Assembly: GCA_012955965.1 (NCBI GenBank)
Contig: JABBZI010000013.1
Location: 50,120-114,119, forward strand
From: Clostridioides difficile
Lineage (GTDB): Bacteria; Bacillota; Clostridia; Peptostreptococcales; Peptostreptococcaceae
Length of the DNA: 64,000 nt
Direction of reading: 5' to 3'
Made by a program: the position numbers and the translations under genes. Under the pieces are notes generated by a model. The model had not been told where the DNA came from and searched no databases. It saw nothing but the letters and a program-made list of their open reading frames with translations. Below, piece after piece: positions 8,289-21,119 of the stretch (the first letter of the stretch is position 1; every line of letters begins with the position of its first letter).

Positions 8289-8951
8289 ATGAATGATATG
8301 GCACTTTCACATTATGGTAATTGGGCTGGCGTAACTATTTGGATACTAATATATGGAGTTTTTCTATTCTTTCTGCCTTTTTACAAAAAAAGTCAAAGAA
8401 AACCTACTACAGCTTATCTAGCATTTATAATAGCCTATGCTCTTGAAATGTTTGGTATACCAATGAGTATGTACTTTGTAGCATGGTTTTTTGGCAAACA
8501 ATTACCAGATGGCATCTTATGGGGACATACACTAAATCAATATATTGGTCACTTTGGAATGTACATATGTATAATCTTAAATATCATTGGCGCTTTACTA
8601 GTAATTTGGGGTTGGAGAACAATATATAAAAAATATTGGCAATATGAGGATGGAAAAGGAATATTGGTGACTACAGGAATTTATAGGCATATAAGACATC
8701 CACAATATACAGGATTTTTAATAATAACTCTTGGCATGATATTTGAATGGGCAACTATTCCTCTTTTAATCATGTGGCCTATATTAGTAGTTGTATATTA
8801 TAGATTAGCAAAAAAAGAAGAGAATGATATGATAAATGAATTTGGAAATAACTATATTGCTTATCGTAAAAAAACTGGAATGTTTCTTCCTAAAATATCA
8901 CTAAAAAAAATACTCAAAAGATGTAAACAAAACTTTAATATTTTATGTTAA
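8289..8951 (+). CDS. Membrane methyltransferase, ICMT/phospholipid-methyltransferase type
   Basis: The product is 220 residues from ATG 8289 behind a GGGGG ribosome-binding site. Several transmembrane segments are followed by the family signature YRHIRHPQYTGFLI near residue 137, which binds S-adenosylmethionine, and a C-terminal EE...Y..Y segment. This is the isoprenylcysteine carboxyl methyltransferase / phosphatidylethanolamine N-methyltransferase / NnrU superfamily. The natural substrate is unknown. It is controlled by the divergent TetR repressor through the palindromes at 8127-8175. TetR control suggests a response to a membrane-active or hydrophobic compound, which is inference. Confidence 0.82.
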   Translation: MNDMALSHYGNWAGVTIWILIYGVFLFFLPFYKKSQRKPTTAYLAFIIAYALEMFGIPMSMYFVAWFFGKQLPDGILWGHTLNQYIGHFGMYICIILNIIGALLVIWGWRTIYKKYWQYEDGKGILVTTGIYRHIRHPQYTGFLIITLGMIFEWATIPLLIMWPILVVVYYRLAKKEENDMINEFGNNYIAYRKKTGMFLPKISLKKILKRCKQNFNILC

Positions 8952-8981
8952 ATCAAATATATTTTCATCATTTCAACAATA

Positions 8982-9020
8982 AAAAAGAGGCTTATCTCTA
9001 TTTTGAGATAGCCTCTTTTT
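8982..9020. terminator. Bidirectional terminator between methyltransferase gene and nifJ
   Basis: Arms AAAAAGAGGCTTATCTC and GAGATAGCCTCTTTTT pair with one bulged base around a short loop. Both strands end in T-tracts. It serves the convergent methyltransferase and nifJ genes. Confidence 0.88.
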
Positions 9021-9060
9021 ATCAAATCTATATTTTATATAAGCTTATAATACTTTAATA

Positions 9061-13118
<4,058 letters not shown>

Positions 13119-13688
13119 TTAATCAACTATTAGTTCTACTAACTCTCCATTTTTAACACCTGCTGCATTTCCTTCTTCCATGTCAACATGCATTTCTAGA
13201 TTAAAGCTATCACTAGCTCTTACTAGTACATTTTCAAATACTAATGCTCTTGGTCCAGATGTTTTAACCTTTACTATTTGTTTATCTGTTACACCAAACT
13301 TAGCAGCGTCTTCATTGCTCATATGTATATGTCTAGAAGCAACTATAACTCCTTCTTTCATTTCTACTTCTCCAGCAGGTCCTACTAATTTAACACCTGG
13401 AGTCCCAGCTATATCACCAGATTCTTTTATTGGTGCTTTTACTCCTAATGGGAAACCATCTGCTAAAGATATTTCAACTTGAGTGTGAGCTCTAGCTGGT
13501 CCTAGTACTCTAACTCCTTTTAAAGTTCCTTTTGGACCTACTAAATCTACTTTTTCTTCACAGGCATATTGTCCTGGTTGAGATAATGGTTTAAATTTAG
13601 TTAATTCATGACCGGCTCCAAATAATACGTCTATATCAGCTTGACTTAAATGAACATGTTTATTAGATAATGCTATTGGTAATTTCAT
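13119..13688 (-). CDS. pduL: PduL-type phosphate acyltransferase (phosphotransacetylase)
   Basis: The product is 189 residues, slightly shorter than microcompartment PduL proteins and without their N-terminal encapsulation peptide. The start is ATG 13688 with GGAGGG upstream. Zinc-binding histidine motifs are visible: NKHVHLS near residue 10, ASRHIHMS near residue 118, and MHVDMEEGNAAG near the C-terminus. PduL enzymes convert acyl-CoA plus phosphate to acyl phosphate. Without compartment genes nearby and with nifJ next in line, a housekeeping role in making acetyl phosphate from PFOR-derived acetyl-CoA is likely. It has its own terminator, so it is probably not cotranscribed with nifJ. Confidence 0.92.
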   Translation of the reverse strand: MKLPIALSNKHVHLSQADIDVLFGAGHELTKFKPLSQPGQYACEEKVDLVGPKGTLKGVRVLGPARAHTQVEISLADGFPLGVKAPIKESGDIAGTPGVKLVGPAGEVEMKEGVIVASRHIHMSNEDAAKFGVTDKQIVKVKTSGPRALVFENVLVRASDSFNLEMHVDMEEGNAAGVKNGELVELIVD

Positions 13689-13760
13689 TGAAATTCCCTC
13701 CTTTTAATTATTTTAAATTATTGCAATACAATTATACATAATATTACCTACAAAATCAAA

Positions 13761-14369
13761 TTATATTGAATCAATATATATCTTTAAATTTTTATATATT
13801 ATATCTTTAAATTCTTGATTATCTGTATAAGGTACATTATCTGTATTATTTAAATATATATTGTGTAAAAGTTTAGTATTTATACTCTTAAAGAAAAAGT
13901 CCATGACAATCTGTCCACCTTTAAATTGTGAATCATAAGATTTACTACCTCCTACCGCAATATACATACCAACACGTTTCTTATTCCTATCAATTGAAGG
14001 TTTCTTTAACACATATTTACTTGCATATATAGCTTGAGTCCTATCAACAACAGTTTTTAATTTAGCTGATATTGAATCAAAATGCACAGGACTTATTACG
14101 ATAGTTCCTTTTGATTCATCAAACATTTTATATAATGGTTTCATATCATCATTAAACTTACAAAAACCTGTTTTTTCACAAAATCCACAAGCTGTACAAT
14201 ATTCAATATACATATCATATATATTAAATATTTTACTGCTCAATCCATTCTCTTCTAATTTAACCTTTACTTCATTTGCTATAAAACTGCAATTTTTATT
14301 ATTTCTTGGACTTCCATTTATTATCATAATCTCTGGACTTTTAAGTTCTTTTTTATCATTTAAATCCAT
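13761..14369 (-). CDS. Iron-sulfur flavoprotein / NADPH-dependent FMN reductase family
   Basis: The product is 202 residues. It has a flavodoxin-like fold with the phosphate-binding loop INGSPRNNKNCS near residue 18 and a compact cysteine motif C-T-A-C-G-F-C-E-K-T-G-F-C (about residues 58-70). That CX2CX2CX5C spacing is typical of Isf-type iron-sulfur flavoproteins that bind one [4Fe-4S] cluster beside FMN. It probably transfers electrons, for example between ferredoxin and an acceptor; the partner is unknown. It begins eight bases after the phosphatase stop codon, with its ribosome-binding site inside that gene's end, so the two are cotranscribed. Confidence 0.82.
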   Translation of the reverse strand: MDLNDKKELKSPEIMIINGSPRNNKNCSFIANEVKVKLEENGLSSKIFNIYDMYIEYCTACGFCEKTGFCKFNDDMKPLYKMFDESKGTIVISPVHFDSISAKLKTVVDRTQAIYASKYVLKKPSIDRNKKRVGMYIAVGGSKSYDSQFKGGQIVMDFFFKSINTKLLHNIYLNNTDNVPYTDNQEFKDIIYKNLKIYIDSI

Positions 14370-14376
14370 AATCAGT

Positions 14377-16140
14377 CTACCTATCCTTTAACATAACTAT
14401 TAAAATATCATCATCATAATTATCTTTTGATGAGAATTTCTTTAAATCTAATTTTAAATTTTCTACTATCAATTGCTGATTTAACCTAAAGTTTTCTTTT
14501 AGGAAGTTTTCTAATCGGTTTATACCATATTCTTCTTTTGATGTGTTTTTTATCTCTAAAATTCCATCAGTGTACATACATACCATTGCATAATCTTCCA
14601 TTAAAAGAATATTATTTTCATAAGTAGCGTCTTCCATTATCCCAATAGGTATCCCCTTTTTACAACTTAAATTATTTTCTATTGTCCCATCCTTTTTTAC
14701 AACTACAGGACTATAGTGACCAGCATTAGATACTGTAATAATATTTTCTTTAGTATCTATAATGCCTATTAAACAAGTTGTAAATACACCCATTTTGTCA
14801 AACTCATCATATAACATGCTATTTAAATGTGTCATTATTTCTCTTGGAGTATTATATTGATTGCATAATACTTTAAAAGCACCTTTTATCATCGCAACAA
14901 CATAATTTGATACCATTCCATGTCCCATTACATCAGCAACAATATAGACTATATGCTCATCATCTACTCTTGTAGCATAATAAAAATCTCCTCCAACTAC
15001 TCTTGCTGGTTTATGATAAAAATAAAGTTCTTTGTCTTCATTACAATCCATTTTTCCTTTGTCCATAATAAGTTGTTGCTGTTTATTTAATATATTCAAC
15101 TCATTTTCAAGAACCTTATGCTTTACTTCTTTTTCATTATGCTCATATAATTGCATCCCAACAGAAACTTGTTTGGATAATATGCTAAGAATATTTAAAT
15201 CATCACTAGTATAGTTTTTGCTGTTTGCACAAACGATACATCCTATAGTCTCATTCTTATCTTGAAGTTTATAATATATATAACTTTCCAAGTTTATGCC
15301 TTTTTTTGAACATGGTTTTAAGTTATTTAAGTATCCTCCCAGTGACTCTTTCTTTAAAAACGTGTCAAGCATAGGGTATAAATTAGTTTTCTTTTTTTGC
15401 TCAGTATTGTAACAGCTAAATATTTTATCCTTATTATCATGACCAGTTATAATTATTAAAGCTTCTTTACTATTAGTAATATTGCAAGCTTGTTTACTTA
15501 AATTTTCTAAAAACCCATCTATACTCTTATTAAGGTACAATTTTTTAGTAGCTTCATTTATAGCACTTATTGAACCTCTTAACTTGTCAATTAAAATTTG
15601 CACATTATTATTTTTATTAGTTATTTCTATTGATAAACTTAGAAGTGATGCAACAGAAGATATAAAGTCTATATCTTGTTCTGTTAAATAATCCTCTTCT
15701 TTTAAAAAACAAGTCATAAATCCAACAACTAAATTGTTTATTATAAAAGGAAAAACTATTCTCCCAATATAACCTTCTGATTTTGCTAAATCTCGTTCAC
15801 CTTCTGCTCTAGAATCTTCAAATACATTTTTTACATATATTATCTTCTTTTCATTTACAGCTTCATGTATATATTCTGGATATGTGTCAAAATCAATCTT
15901 TGCACCTTTAAGACTATTGATTGGAAAAATTTGAGGTACATATTCTAAGGTTTGTGAACATACTAAATAGGCATATTTAGAATCATTTTTATAGAATAGA
16001 TTTACACATGCCTTTGTAGGGTGAACAACCTCTAACATTTTTTCTATTATGTCATCTTTTATATTAAAAAAATCTGTAGATTCAGTCACCATAGCGGATA
16101 TTTCCACTAAATTCTTCATTTTATAACTGCCATTAGTCAT
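14377..16140 (-). CDS. rsbZ: GAF-SpoIIE/PP2C serine phosphatase, RsbZ-like (sigma-B pathway)
   Basis: The product is 587 residues from ATG 16140, chosen over TTG 16146 because GGGGGAG at 16150-16156 is then nine bases away. Two GAF-like sensor segments fill residues about 25-340, followed by a short coiled-coil linker and a C-terminal PP2C/SpoIIE phosphatase: GGDFYY (about 382), DVMGHG (about 402), GHYSPVV, and YTDGI (about 523), with metal-binding aspartates intact. Family members dephosphorylate anti-anti-sigma factors. From memory, the C. difficile sigma-B phosphatase RsbZ is encoded beside a flavoprotein gene in this neighbourhood, so I assign rsbZ. The sigB operon itself is not in this window. 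There is no HAMP or membrane segment. Confidence 0.78.
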   Translation of the reverse strand: MTNGSYKMKNLVEISAMVTESTDFFNIKDDIIEKMLEVVHPTKACVNLFYKNDSKYAYLVCSQTLEYVPQIFPINSLKGAKIDFDTYPEYIHEAVNEKKIIYVKNVFEDSRAEGERDLAKSEGYIGRIVFPFIINNLVVGFMTCFLKEEDYLTEQDIDFISSVASLLSLSIEITNKNNNVQILIDKLRGSISAINEATKKLYLNKSIDGFLENLSKQACNITNSKEALIIITGHDNKDKIFSCYNTEQKKKTNLYPMLDTFLKKESLGGYLNNLKPCSKKGINLESYIYYKLQDKNETIGCIVCANSKNYTSDDLNILSILSKQVSVGMQLYEHNEKEVKHKVLENELNILNKQQQLIMDKGKMDCNEDKELYFYHKPARVVGGDFYYATRVDDEHIVYIVADVMGHGMVSNYVVAMIKGAFKVLCNQYNTPREIMTHLNSMLYDEFDKMGVFTTCLIGIIDTKENIITVSNAGHYSPVVVKKDGTIENNLSCKKGIPIGIMEDATYENNILLMEDYAMVCMYTDGILEIKNTSKEEYGINRLENFLKENFRLNQQLIVENLKLDLKKFSSKDNYDDDILIVMLKDR

Positions 16141-16182
16141 ACTCAATTTCTCCCCCTATATATTAAACTATTTATTAGTATT

Positions 16183-16644
16183 TTAACATACATTCTTCAT
16201 AGTAAAAACAAAAACAACGACAAAACTAGCAACTAATATCCAGTTAAATCCTGTCAATAATCCTATAAGAAGCAATGTAATTAATGCATTTAGACCTGTT
16301 CTCCCTTTTTCATCCATAAAAGTAATTTTAGATATATCTATATTGTTCTTTACATTATTTATATGCTCTTTTACTTGTTCTTCCATATTTCTTTTATAGA
16401 GAATATAAACTACACCAACTAAAAATGCCCCCATCCCTAAAACCAAGTTTAAATTAAAGGCTACCATAAGTAATATTGAACCAAAAACTAACTTTAAAAG
16501 TTTAAAAAATACACTATCTATTTTTAAAGTTATATTTCTGATTTCTTTACACTCATCTCTTAAAGAATATCCACTTGAATCTAAATTATTAATCTTTGTT
16601 TTTACAATTTCAGAATAAAAAAGCTTTATTATCCCATTTAACAT
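16183..16644 (-). CDS. Small membrane protein of unknown function
   Basis: The product is 153 residues. I place the start at ATG 16644, where AGGAG (16653-16657) is eight bases upstream; upstream GTG and ATG codons are too close to that site. Two hydrophobic hairpins are predicted by eye: residues about 50-85 (LLKLVFGSILLMVAFNLNL and the segment after it) and about 120-150, separated by a charged stretch. I do not recognise a family. It sits 42 bp upstream of the phosphatase gene with no terminator between, so cotranscription is possible. No functional claim can be made. Confidence 0.7.
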   Translation of the reverse strand: MLNGIIKLFYSEIVKTKINNLDSSGYSLRDECKEIRNITLKIDSVFFKLLKLVFGSILLMVAFNLNLVLGMGAFLVGVVYILYKRNMEEQVKEHINNVKNNIDISKITFMDEKGRTGLNALITLLLIGLLTGFNWILVASFVVVFVFTMKNVC

Positions 16645-16835
16645 TTTCATCACTCCTAAATATTTTACATATATTTGTAAGTTTTACAATTATAATATTT
16701 TTTATACTTGGTAATAATAAAAAATAACAAATATTTTATAATTTAGTATTTATTGTAAATAAGTTAGTTAAACTTTATAGACTAAGTATGAATTTTTAAA
16801 AATAAATATTTTTACAATTAAAAGGAAGTGGTTGT

Positions 16836-17297
16836 GTGCAAATAGAACAACTTGATTTAGAAACAAGAAACAAAATATATTGCTATACTAAAAAAATACT
16901 TAGAAAGTACCAAAAAGGTATAACATCTGGGAAATTAACAGCAGATAAATTTGCAGATAATATATTATCTCAAGGTTTTATTAGTAATATACTTGATGAA
17001 AAAATAATCAAGGAATACGACTTTAAGTCATCTTATATAGACTATATAGAAACTTTGATAAAAATACAAAATGAAAATTTATCTAATTCTAGAAAAAAAT
17101 CTACTAAGACTGTAAAGTGTTTTGACATCTCTCAGATACTCAAATTAAAAAACTTACTAAATGATACTGGTTATAATTTATTGATTCCATATAAATACTT
17201 AACTTCTAAGGATATAGAAGGAATCGTCACTCTAATTAATACTGGGTCTATTGAGCTTGGAAATGAGAGAATATATAACTATATATCAAAAATATGA
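16836..17297 (+). CDS. Hypothetical cytoplasmic protein, 153 residues
   Basis: The reading frame starts at GTG 16836 with AAGGAAG at 16822-16828. The protein is hydrophilic, Lys- and Ile-rich, without signal peptide or membrane segment, and looks largely helical. I recognise no domain. It is a single-gene unit with its own terminator (17315-17370), is divergent from the small membrane protein gene and converges on a 56-residue gene. Good ribosome-binding site and clean boundaries support it as real. Confidence 0.65.
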   Translation: MQIEQLDLETRNKIYCYTKKILRKYQKGITSGKLTADKFADNILSQGFISNILDEKIIKEYDFKSSYIDYIETLIKIQNENLSNSRKKSTKTVKCFDISQILKLKNLLNDTGYNLLIPYKYLTSKDIEGIVTLINTGSIELGNERIYNYISKI

Positions 17298-17314
17298 TAA
17301 TATGAAGCTATTAT

Positions 17315-17370
17315 AAAAAGGCAATTTATTTAATAAAAACTATTTTTAATATTAAATAAATTGCCTTTTT
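17315..17370. terminator. Bidirectional terminator between 153-residue and 56-residue genes
   Basis: Perfect 21-base arms (17315-17335 and 17350-17370) with A5 and T5 ends enclose a 14-base loop. It serves the two convergent genes. Confidence 0.9.
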
Positions 17371-17390
17371 AATTTTTTAATCAAAGATTA

Positions 17391-17561
17391 TTATCCAAGA
17401 GCTTTTTCTAATTTAGATAAATGTTGTATTGGATAATATTTTAATAGTTCTTTAAATTGTTCTACTGATAATCCTTCTGTTGTTGTGTATATTCTTATTT
17501 TTTCATCTAAGTCACTATTAATAAATTTGTTTTTTAAATCCTCAAAATTTACACTACTCAT
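17391..17561 (-). CDS. Small conserved-looking protein, 56 residues
   Basis: A short frame starts at ATG 17561 with AGGAG nine bases upstream and encodes MSSVNFEDLKNKFINSDLD...LSKLEKALG, ending in TAA at 17391-17393, directly before the bidirectional terminator at 17315-17370. The composition is that of a folded helical protein: alternating hydrophobic and charged residues, no low complexity. The C-terminal half, GLSVEQFKELLKYYPI, looks like a helix-turn-helix pair of helices. I cannot name a family. Start, stop, ribosome-binding site and terminator fit together, so I consider it a real gene. Confidence 0.72.
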   Translation of the reverse strand: MSSVNFEDLKNKFINSDLDEKIRIYTTTEGLSVEQFKELLKYYPIQHLSKLEKALG

Positions 17562-17660
17562 TTTACATCACTCCTTATGTAACATATTCATTTGTATTAT
17601 TTTATCCAAATTCATAAAATTTATTACATAAAAATGCACCTATGTAAAATTTAATAAAAA

Positions 17661-17707
17661 AAAGCTATCTCAATTTAGAAATTACTTTCTATATTTGAGA
17701 TAGCTTT
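17661..17707 (-). terminator. Terminator after sspA
   Basis: Arms AAAGCTATCTCAA and TTGAGATAGCTTT are separated by 21 bases. On the minus strand the stem is followed by a run of T residues (GCTTTTTTTTATT), giving a strong intrinsic terminator for the SASP gene. Confidence 0.88.
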
Positions 17708-17750
17708 AGCTAAACTAATAGCCTAATAGTTATAAATAATTATTTATTAA

Positions 17751-17972
17751 CTATCTGTTGCTTTTTCCAGCCATTTGTTGTTCAGCCATTTCAACTAATT
17801 TTTTAGTCATGTATCCACCTACATAACCATTTTCTCTTGCAGTAAGGTTTCCTTTATCAACTTGTTGATAATTACTCATACCAAGTTCGTTAGCTATTTC
17901 TAATTTCATTTGGTTTAAAGCCTCTTTTGCTCCTGGTACTACTGTTCTGTTGTTGTTATTGTTACTTGCCAT
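17751..17972 (-). CDS. sspA: Alpha/beta-type small acid-soluble spore protein
   Basis: The product is 73 residues, usual for this family. The two signatures are present: KLEIANELGMSNY, which contains the germination-protease cleavage region, and the C-terminal TARENGYVGGYMTKKLVEMAE DNA-binding helices. These proteins coat and protect spore DNA and are degraded on germination. The N-terminus carries an Asn run. ATG 17972 follows GGAAGG. A sigma-G-like promoter lies upstream at 18018-18046, consistent with forespore expression. It is a single-gene unit with its own terminator. Confidence 0.96.
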   Translation of the reverse strand: MASNNNNNRTVVPGAKEALNQMKLEIANELGMSNYQQVDKGNLTARENGYVGGYMTKKLVEMAEQQMAGKSNR

Positions 17973-18017
17973 GTTGATTACCTTCCTTCTGTTTAATTTA
18001 TTTTGTGTTGCTGATAA

Positions 18018-18046
18018 TATTATGTGATTTTAAACATTTTTAATTC
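18018..18046 (-). promoter_or_regulatory. Sigma-G-like promoter of sspA
   Basis: On the minus strand, GAATTA (18041-18046) and CATAATA (18018-18024) are 16 bases apart. This approximates the forespore sigma-G consensus (GAATA-type -35, CATACTA-type -10) expected for a SASP gene. Confidence 0.55.
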
Positions 18047-18055
18047 AGGTAATTT

Positions 18056-19282
18056 TTAGCAATTAAAACCTGCCAAATATCCAGTAGAAAAAGCTATTTG
18101 CAAATTGAATCCTCCTGTATATGCATCTATATCAATTATCTCTCCAGCAAAAAATAGACCTTCCACTAATTTTGATTCCATTGTACTTGCATTTATCTCA
18201 TTTACTTTTACACCACCAGAAGTTATTATAGCTTCATCAATAGGTCTGTATCTTTTTACAGTAAATTTTAAATTTTTTAGTAAATGCACTAAGTTTTTTC
18301 TCTGTTCTCTAGAAATTTGGTGAACAACTGTATCTGGATTAATCTCACTCAAATCTATTATTACAGGTATAAGTTTTTTTGGAAGTAAATCATCCAATGC
18401 TTTTTCAAATTTTTTATTTGTATACTTTGCAAAATCTTTTTGAATTCTTTTATCTAACTTTTCTTCATCTAGCGCTGGTTTTAAATCTAACAATATAGTG
18501 TAATTTTCTTTAGTTGTATCTTTCATTCTACAACTTGCAGACTTAATTATAGGTCCATCTAAGCCAAACTTAGTAAATTCAAGTTCTCCAAAATCACTGT
18601 AAACTTTCTTTTGTTTGCTATTAAACACTTTTATTTCAACATTTCTTAATAATAATTTTTCCAAATCTTTTATAAAGCTTTCTTGTACCTCAATCCCAAT
18701 TAAAGATGGTTTTGTATCTACAATGGTGTGCCCTTGTGAAGCAGCAAATTTATATCCATCACCAGTAGAACCAGTAAGTGGATAACTTAATCCTCCAGTT
18801 GCTACTATAACTGAGTCACACTTAATCTCTTTTTTATTGGCTAAAACTACTTTTTCAATTTTATTATTTTTAGATATTATTTTTTCTACCTTCGAATTTA
18901 ATAATATATCCACTTTTTTGTTTTTGAGTTGTTTTTCAAGAGCTTTTACAACATCAAATGCTTTATCACTTTCTGGAAATACTCTTTTTCCTCTTTCTGT
19001 TTTAGTTTTTACACCAAGATTATTAAACATGCTTATTACATCATCATTTGTAAAAGTATAAAAAGCACTATATAAAAACTTTCCATTTGTAGGAACATTT
19101 TCTATTAATTCTTCTATATCACAAGCGTTAGTTATATTGCATCTACCTTTTCCTGTTATTGCAAGTTTTTTACCTAATTTATGATTTTTCTCAATCAATG
19201 TTACATCAAATCCTCTTTCACATGCAGTTGATGCTGCTATCATCCCTGCTGCTCCACCACCTATTACTACTACCTTCTTCAA
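18056..19282 (-). CDS. HI0933/BaiN-family FAD-dependent oxidoreductase
   Basis: The product is 408 residues, starting at TTG 19282; the dinucleotide-binding motif GGGAAG begins at residue 8, so no later start is possible. Family markers include IEKNHKLGKKLAITGKGRCN (residues about 35-54), TERGKRVFPESDKA, VATGGLSYPLTGSTGDGY and a C-terminal GGFNLQIAFSTG. This is the HI0933-like flavoprotein family, widespread and mostly uncharacterised; one relative acts in bile-acid 7-dehydroxylation, but context does not support that role here. The stop codon overlaps the sspA promoter region. The PAP2 gene upstream may be cotranscribed. Confidence 0.88.
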   Translation of the reverse strand: MKKVVVIGGGAAGMIAASTACERGFDVTLIEKNHKLGKKLAITGKGRCNITNACDIEELIENVPTNGKFLYSAFYTFTNDDVISMFNNLGVKTKTERGKRVFPESDKAFDVVKALEKQLKNKKVDILLNSKVEKIISKNNKIEKVVLANKKEIKCDSVIVATGGLSYPLTGSTGDGYKFAASQGHTIVDTKPSLIGIEVQESFIKDLEKLLLRNVEIKVFNSKQKKVYSDFGELEFTKFGLDGPIIKSASCRMKDTTKENYTILLDLKPALDEEKLDKRIQKDFAKYTNKKFEKALDDLLPKKLIPVIIDLSEINPDTVVHQISREQRKNLVHLLKNLKFTVKRYRPIDEAIITSGGVKVNEINASTMESKLVEGLFFAGEIIDIDAYTGGFNLQIAFSTGYLAGFNC

Positions 19283-19341
19283 ATAATCACTCTTTTCTTC
19301 CCTTAATTTTTTAAGTCAAATTATTGATAAAGTAATTTAAC

Positions 19342-20274
19342 TTAATTTAACTTCAAAAGTTTAAATAATGCAGGAGCTCCTGCAACTCCATAAAAAACAA
19401 CTACAGTATTCTTAATAAAATTCATAAAAATTATACTCATATTAGAATCACTTAGATTTAAAGTAACAATTAACATTGAAATAAATACTTTAATGCCAAT
19501 ATATAACATGCCTATTGTTACTATCCCAACCAAAAATCTACAAATTCTTGAAAATATTATATTTTTACTATTTTTGTTCCTGCTACTAAAATTAATTTTT
19601 TTATTATTATTATCTGTATTAAATTTAACAAATACATCTTCAACTATATATCCAAATACAAACCCTACTATAATACCAAACTTTTCAAAATAGTCAGGGC
19701 TATTTAAAAATATAGCTACTATTACAAATGGTATAAGTAAAGCCACAAGAAAAATATAATTTTTATTATCATCAATATAGTCAAATATTTTTACAAATAT
19801 TACTGTAAAAAATATACCTAATGTCCAGCCAGCTATTACATCTATAGGCCAATGAACTGCCAAATATAGTCTAGACAAACCAACACCTAACACCATTACT
19901 GCACCAATCAAATGAATGTATCTCTTTTTAAATATAGTCATAATACTAACCCAAAATGTAGTTGCAGTTTGAGTATGAGCACTTGGAAAAGAGTAACCAC
20001 CAGCAGTAGAAACTCTCAATGACTCAAGACCTTTTATTCCTATTGGTCTAGGAGCTTTTACAAATTCTTTGATTCCTAAATTCACAACAAAATTTCCAAT
20101 TATAGCAAACAATATTTTCTGTCCACATTTCTTGTTTATACACCAGTAAATGATTGTTGTAATTAATATTAATAGTGGTGCTTCTGTACTTATTGTGAAC
20201 ACAAGAAATATAAAGTTCAAAATTGGATTTCTTAAATTTTGGAAAAATAATAATATACTTAATTGAATATCCAT
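19342..20274 (-). CDS. PAP2-family membrane phosphatase
   Basis: The product is 310 residues from ATG 20274 with AAGGAGA upstream. It is polytopic (about seven to eight hydrophobic segments). The three-part acid-phosphatase signature is complete: KEFVKAPRP (about residue 70), SFPSAHTQ (about 95) and SRLYLAVHWPIDVIAGW (about 140), giving the catalytic Arg, His and Asp. Such enzymes remove phosphate from lipid phosphates such as phosphatidate or undecaprenyl pyrophosphate. The C-terminal extension of about 120 residues with more membrane segments is longer than minimal PAP2 proteins. Substrate unknown. Confidence 0.88.
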   Translation of the reverse strand: MDIQLSILLFFQNLRNPILNFIFLVFTISTEAPLLILITTIIYWCINKKCGQKILFAIIGNFVVNLGIKEFVKAPRPIGIKGLESLRVSTAGGYSFPSAHTQTATTFWVSIMTIFKKRYIHLIGAVMVLGVGLSRLYLAVHWPIDVIAGWTLGIFFTVIFVKIFDYIDDNKNYIFLVALLIPFVIVAIFLNSPDYFEKFGIIVGFVFGYIVEDVFVKFNTDNNNKKINFSSRNKNSKNIIFSRICRFLVGIVTIGMLYIGIKVFISMLIVTLNLSDSNMSIIFMNFIKNTVVVFYGVAGAPALFKLLKLN

Positions 20275-20312
20275 ATAGATGTCTCCTTCACTAAGATTTT
20301 ATATACTTAATT

Positions 20313-20347
20313 AAAAAGCACTAAATCCCTTAGAGATTAGTGCTTTT
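20313..20347 (-). terminator. Terminator after hpt
   Basis: Arms AAAAGCACTAA and TTAGTGCTTTT surround a short loop just past the hpt stop. On the minus strand the stem is followed by TTTTTAATTAAG. A T-rich end is also present on the other strand. Confidence 0.8.
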
Positions 20348-20363
20348 AATTCACATTTAAGTC

Positions 20364-20891
20364 TTATTCTACATCCTCAACTATACCTATATAAGGTAAA
20401 TTTCTATACTTCTCAGCATAGTCTATTCCATAACCAACAATAAATTTATCTTCAATAACAAATCCTACATAGTCTACAGGTATATTAGCTTTTCTTCTTT
20501 GAGGTTTGTCAAGTAAAGTACATAGTTTTAGACATTTTGGACTTCTAGTCTTCAAAGCTGCAACTAGGTTACTTAATGTTAATCCAGAGTCTATTATATC
20601 CTCTACAATTAACACATTCTTCCCTTCGATGTCTACATCTAAATCTTTTAATATTTTAACTGTTCCAGAAGATTCTGTTGAACTGCCATAACTTGTAACA
20701 CTCATAAAATCTATATTTACATCTAAGTCTATACATCTTATTAAATCTGAAACAAATACACTAGCTCCTTTAAGGATACCTACTACTAACAAGTCTTCAC
20801 CTTTAAAATCTTCTTCTATTTTTTTTCCTAATTCATAAACTTTTTCTTTTATTTGTTCTTCTGTCAACATTTTTCCTGTAATTTTGTACAT
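20364..20891 (-). CDS. hpt: Hypoxanthine(-guanine) phosphoribosyltransferase
   Basis: The product is 175 residues, the normal length. The PRPP-binding motif VLIVEDIIDSGLTL lies at about residues 94-107, and the purine-specificity region VDYVGFVIEDKFIVGYGIDY near 140-160 contains the conserved Asp and Lys. It salvages hypoxanthine and guanine to IMP and GMP in the cytoplasm. GGGAGGG precedes ATG 20891. Here it stands as a single-gene unit between a terminator and the divergent aminotransferase gene, away from the tilS/ftsH context seen in bacilli. Confidence 0.95.
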   Translation of the reverse strand: MYKITGKMLTEEQIKEKVYELGKKIEEDFKGEDLLVVGILKGASVFVSDLIRCIDLDVNIDFMSVTSYGSSTESSGTVKILKDLDVDIEGKNVLIVEDIIDSGLTLSNLVAALKTRSPKCLKLCTLLDKPQRRKANIPVDYVGFVIEDKFIVGYGIDYAEKYRNLPYIGIVEDVE

Positions 20892-21119
20892 CTTGTACCC
20901 TCCCGCTTTCCATCTATTAACCTATATATTATAGCATACCAAAATATCAATTAAAATATTTTTCATCATTTTTAAACTTAAAGTAACAGCTTATCCATAC
21001 TTTTTTGCTTTTTATCTTAAAAATTTGGAATAAACATTCCTTTGTATTATAATCTATATGTACATATATTAATCAGCTATTTTTATCAATTATATAATTT
21101 TATTTTTGGAGGTACTTTT

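Noticed and set aside
13180..13482. 100-residue plus-strand frame opposite pduL
   Set aside because: It is an antisense shadow; the pduL zinc-binding motifs are on the other strand.
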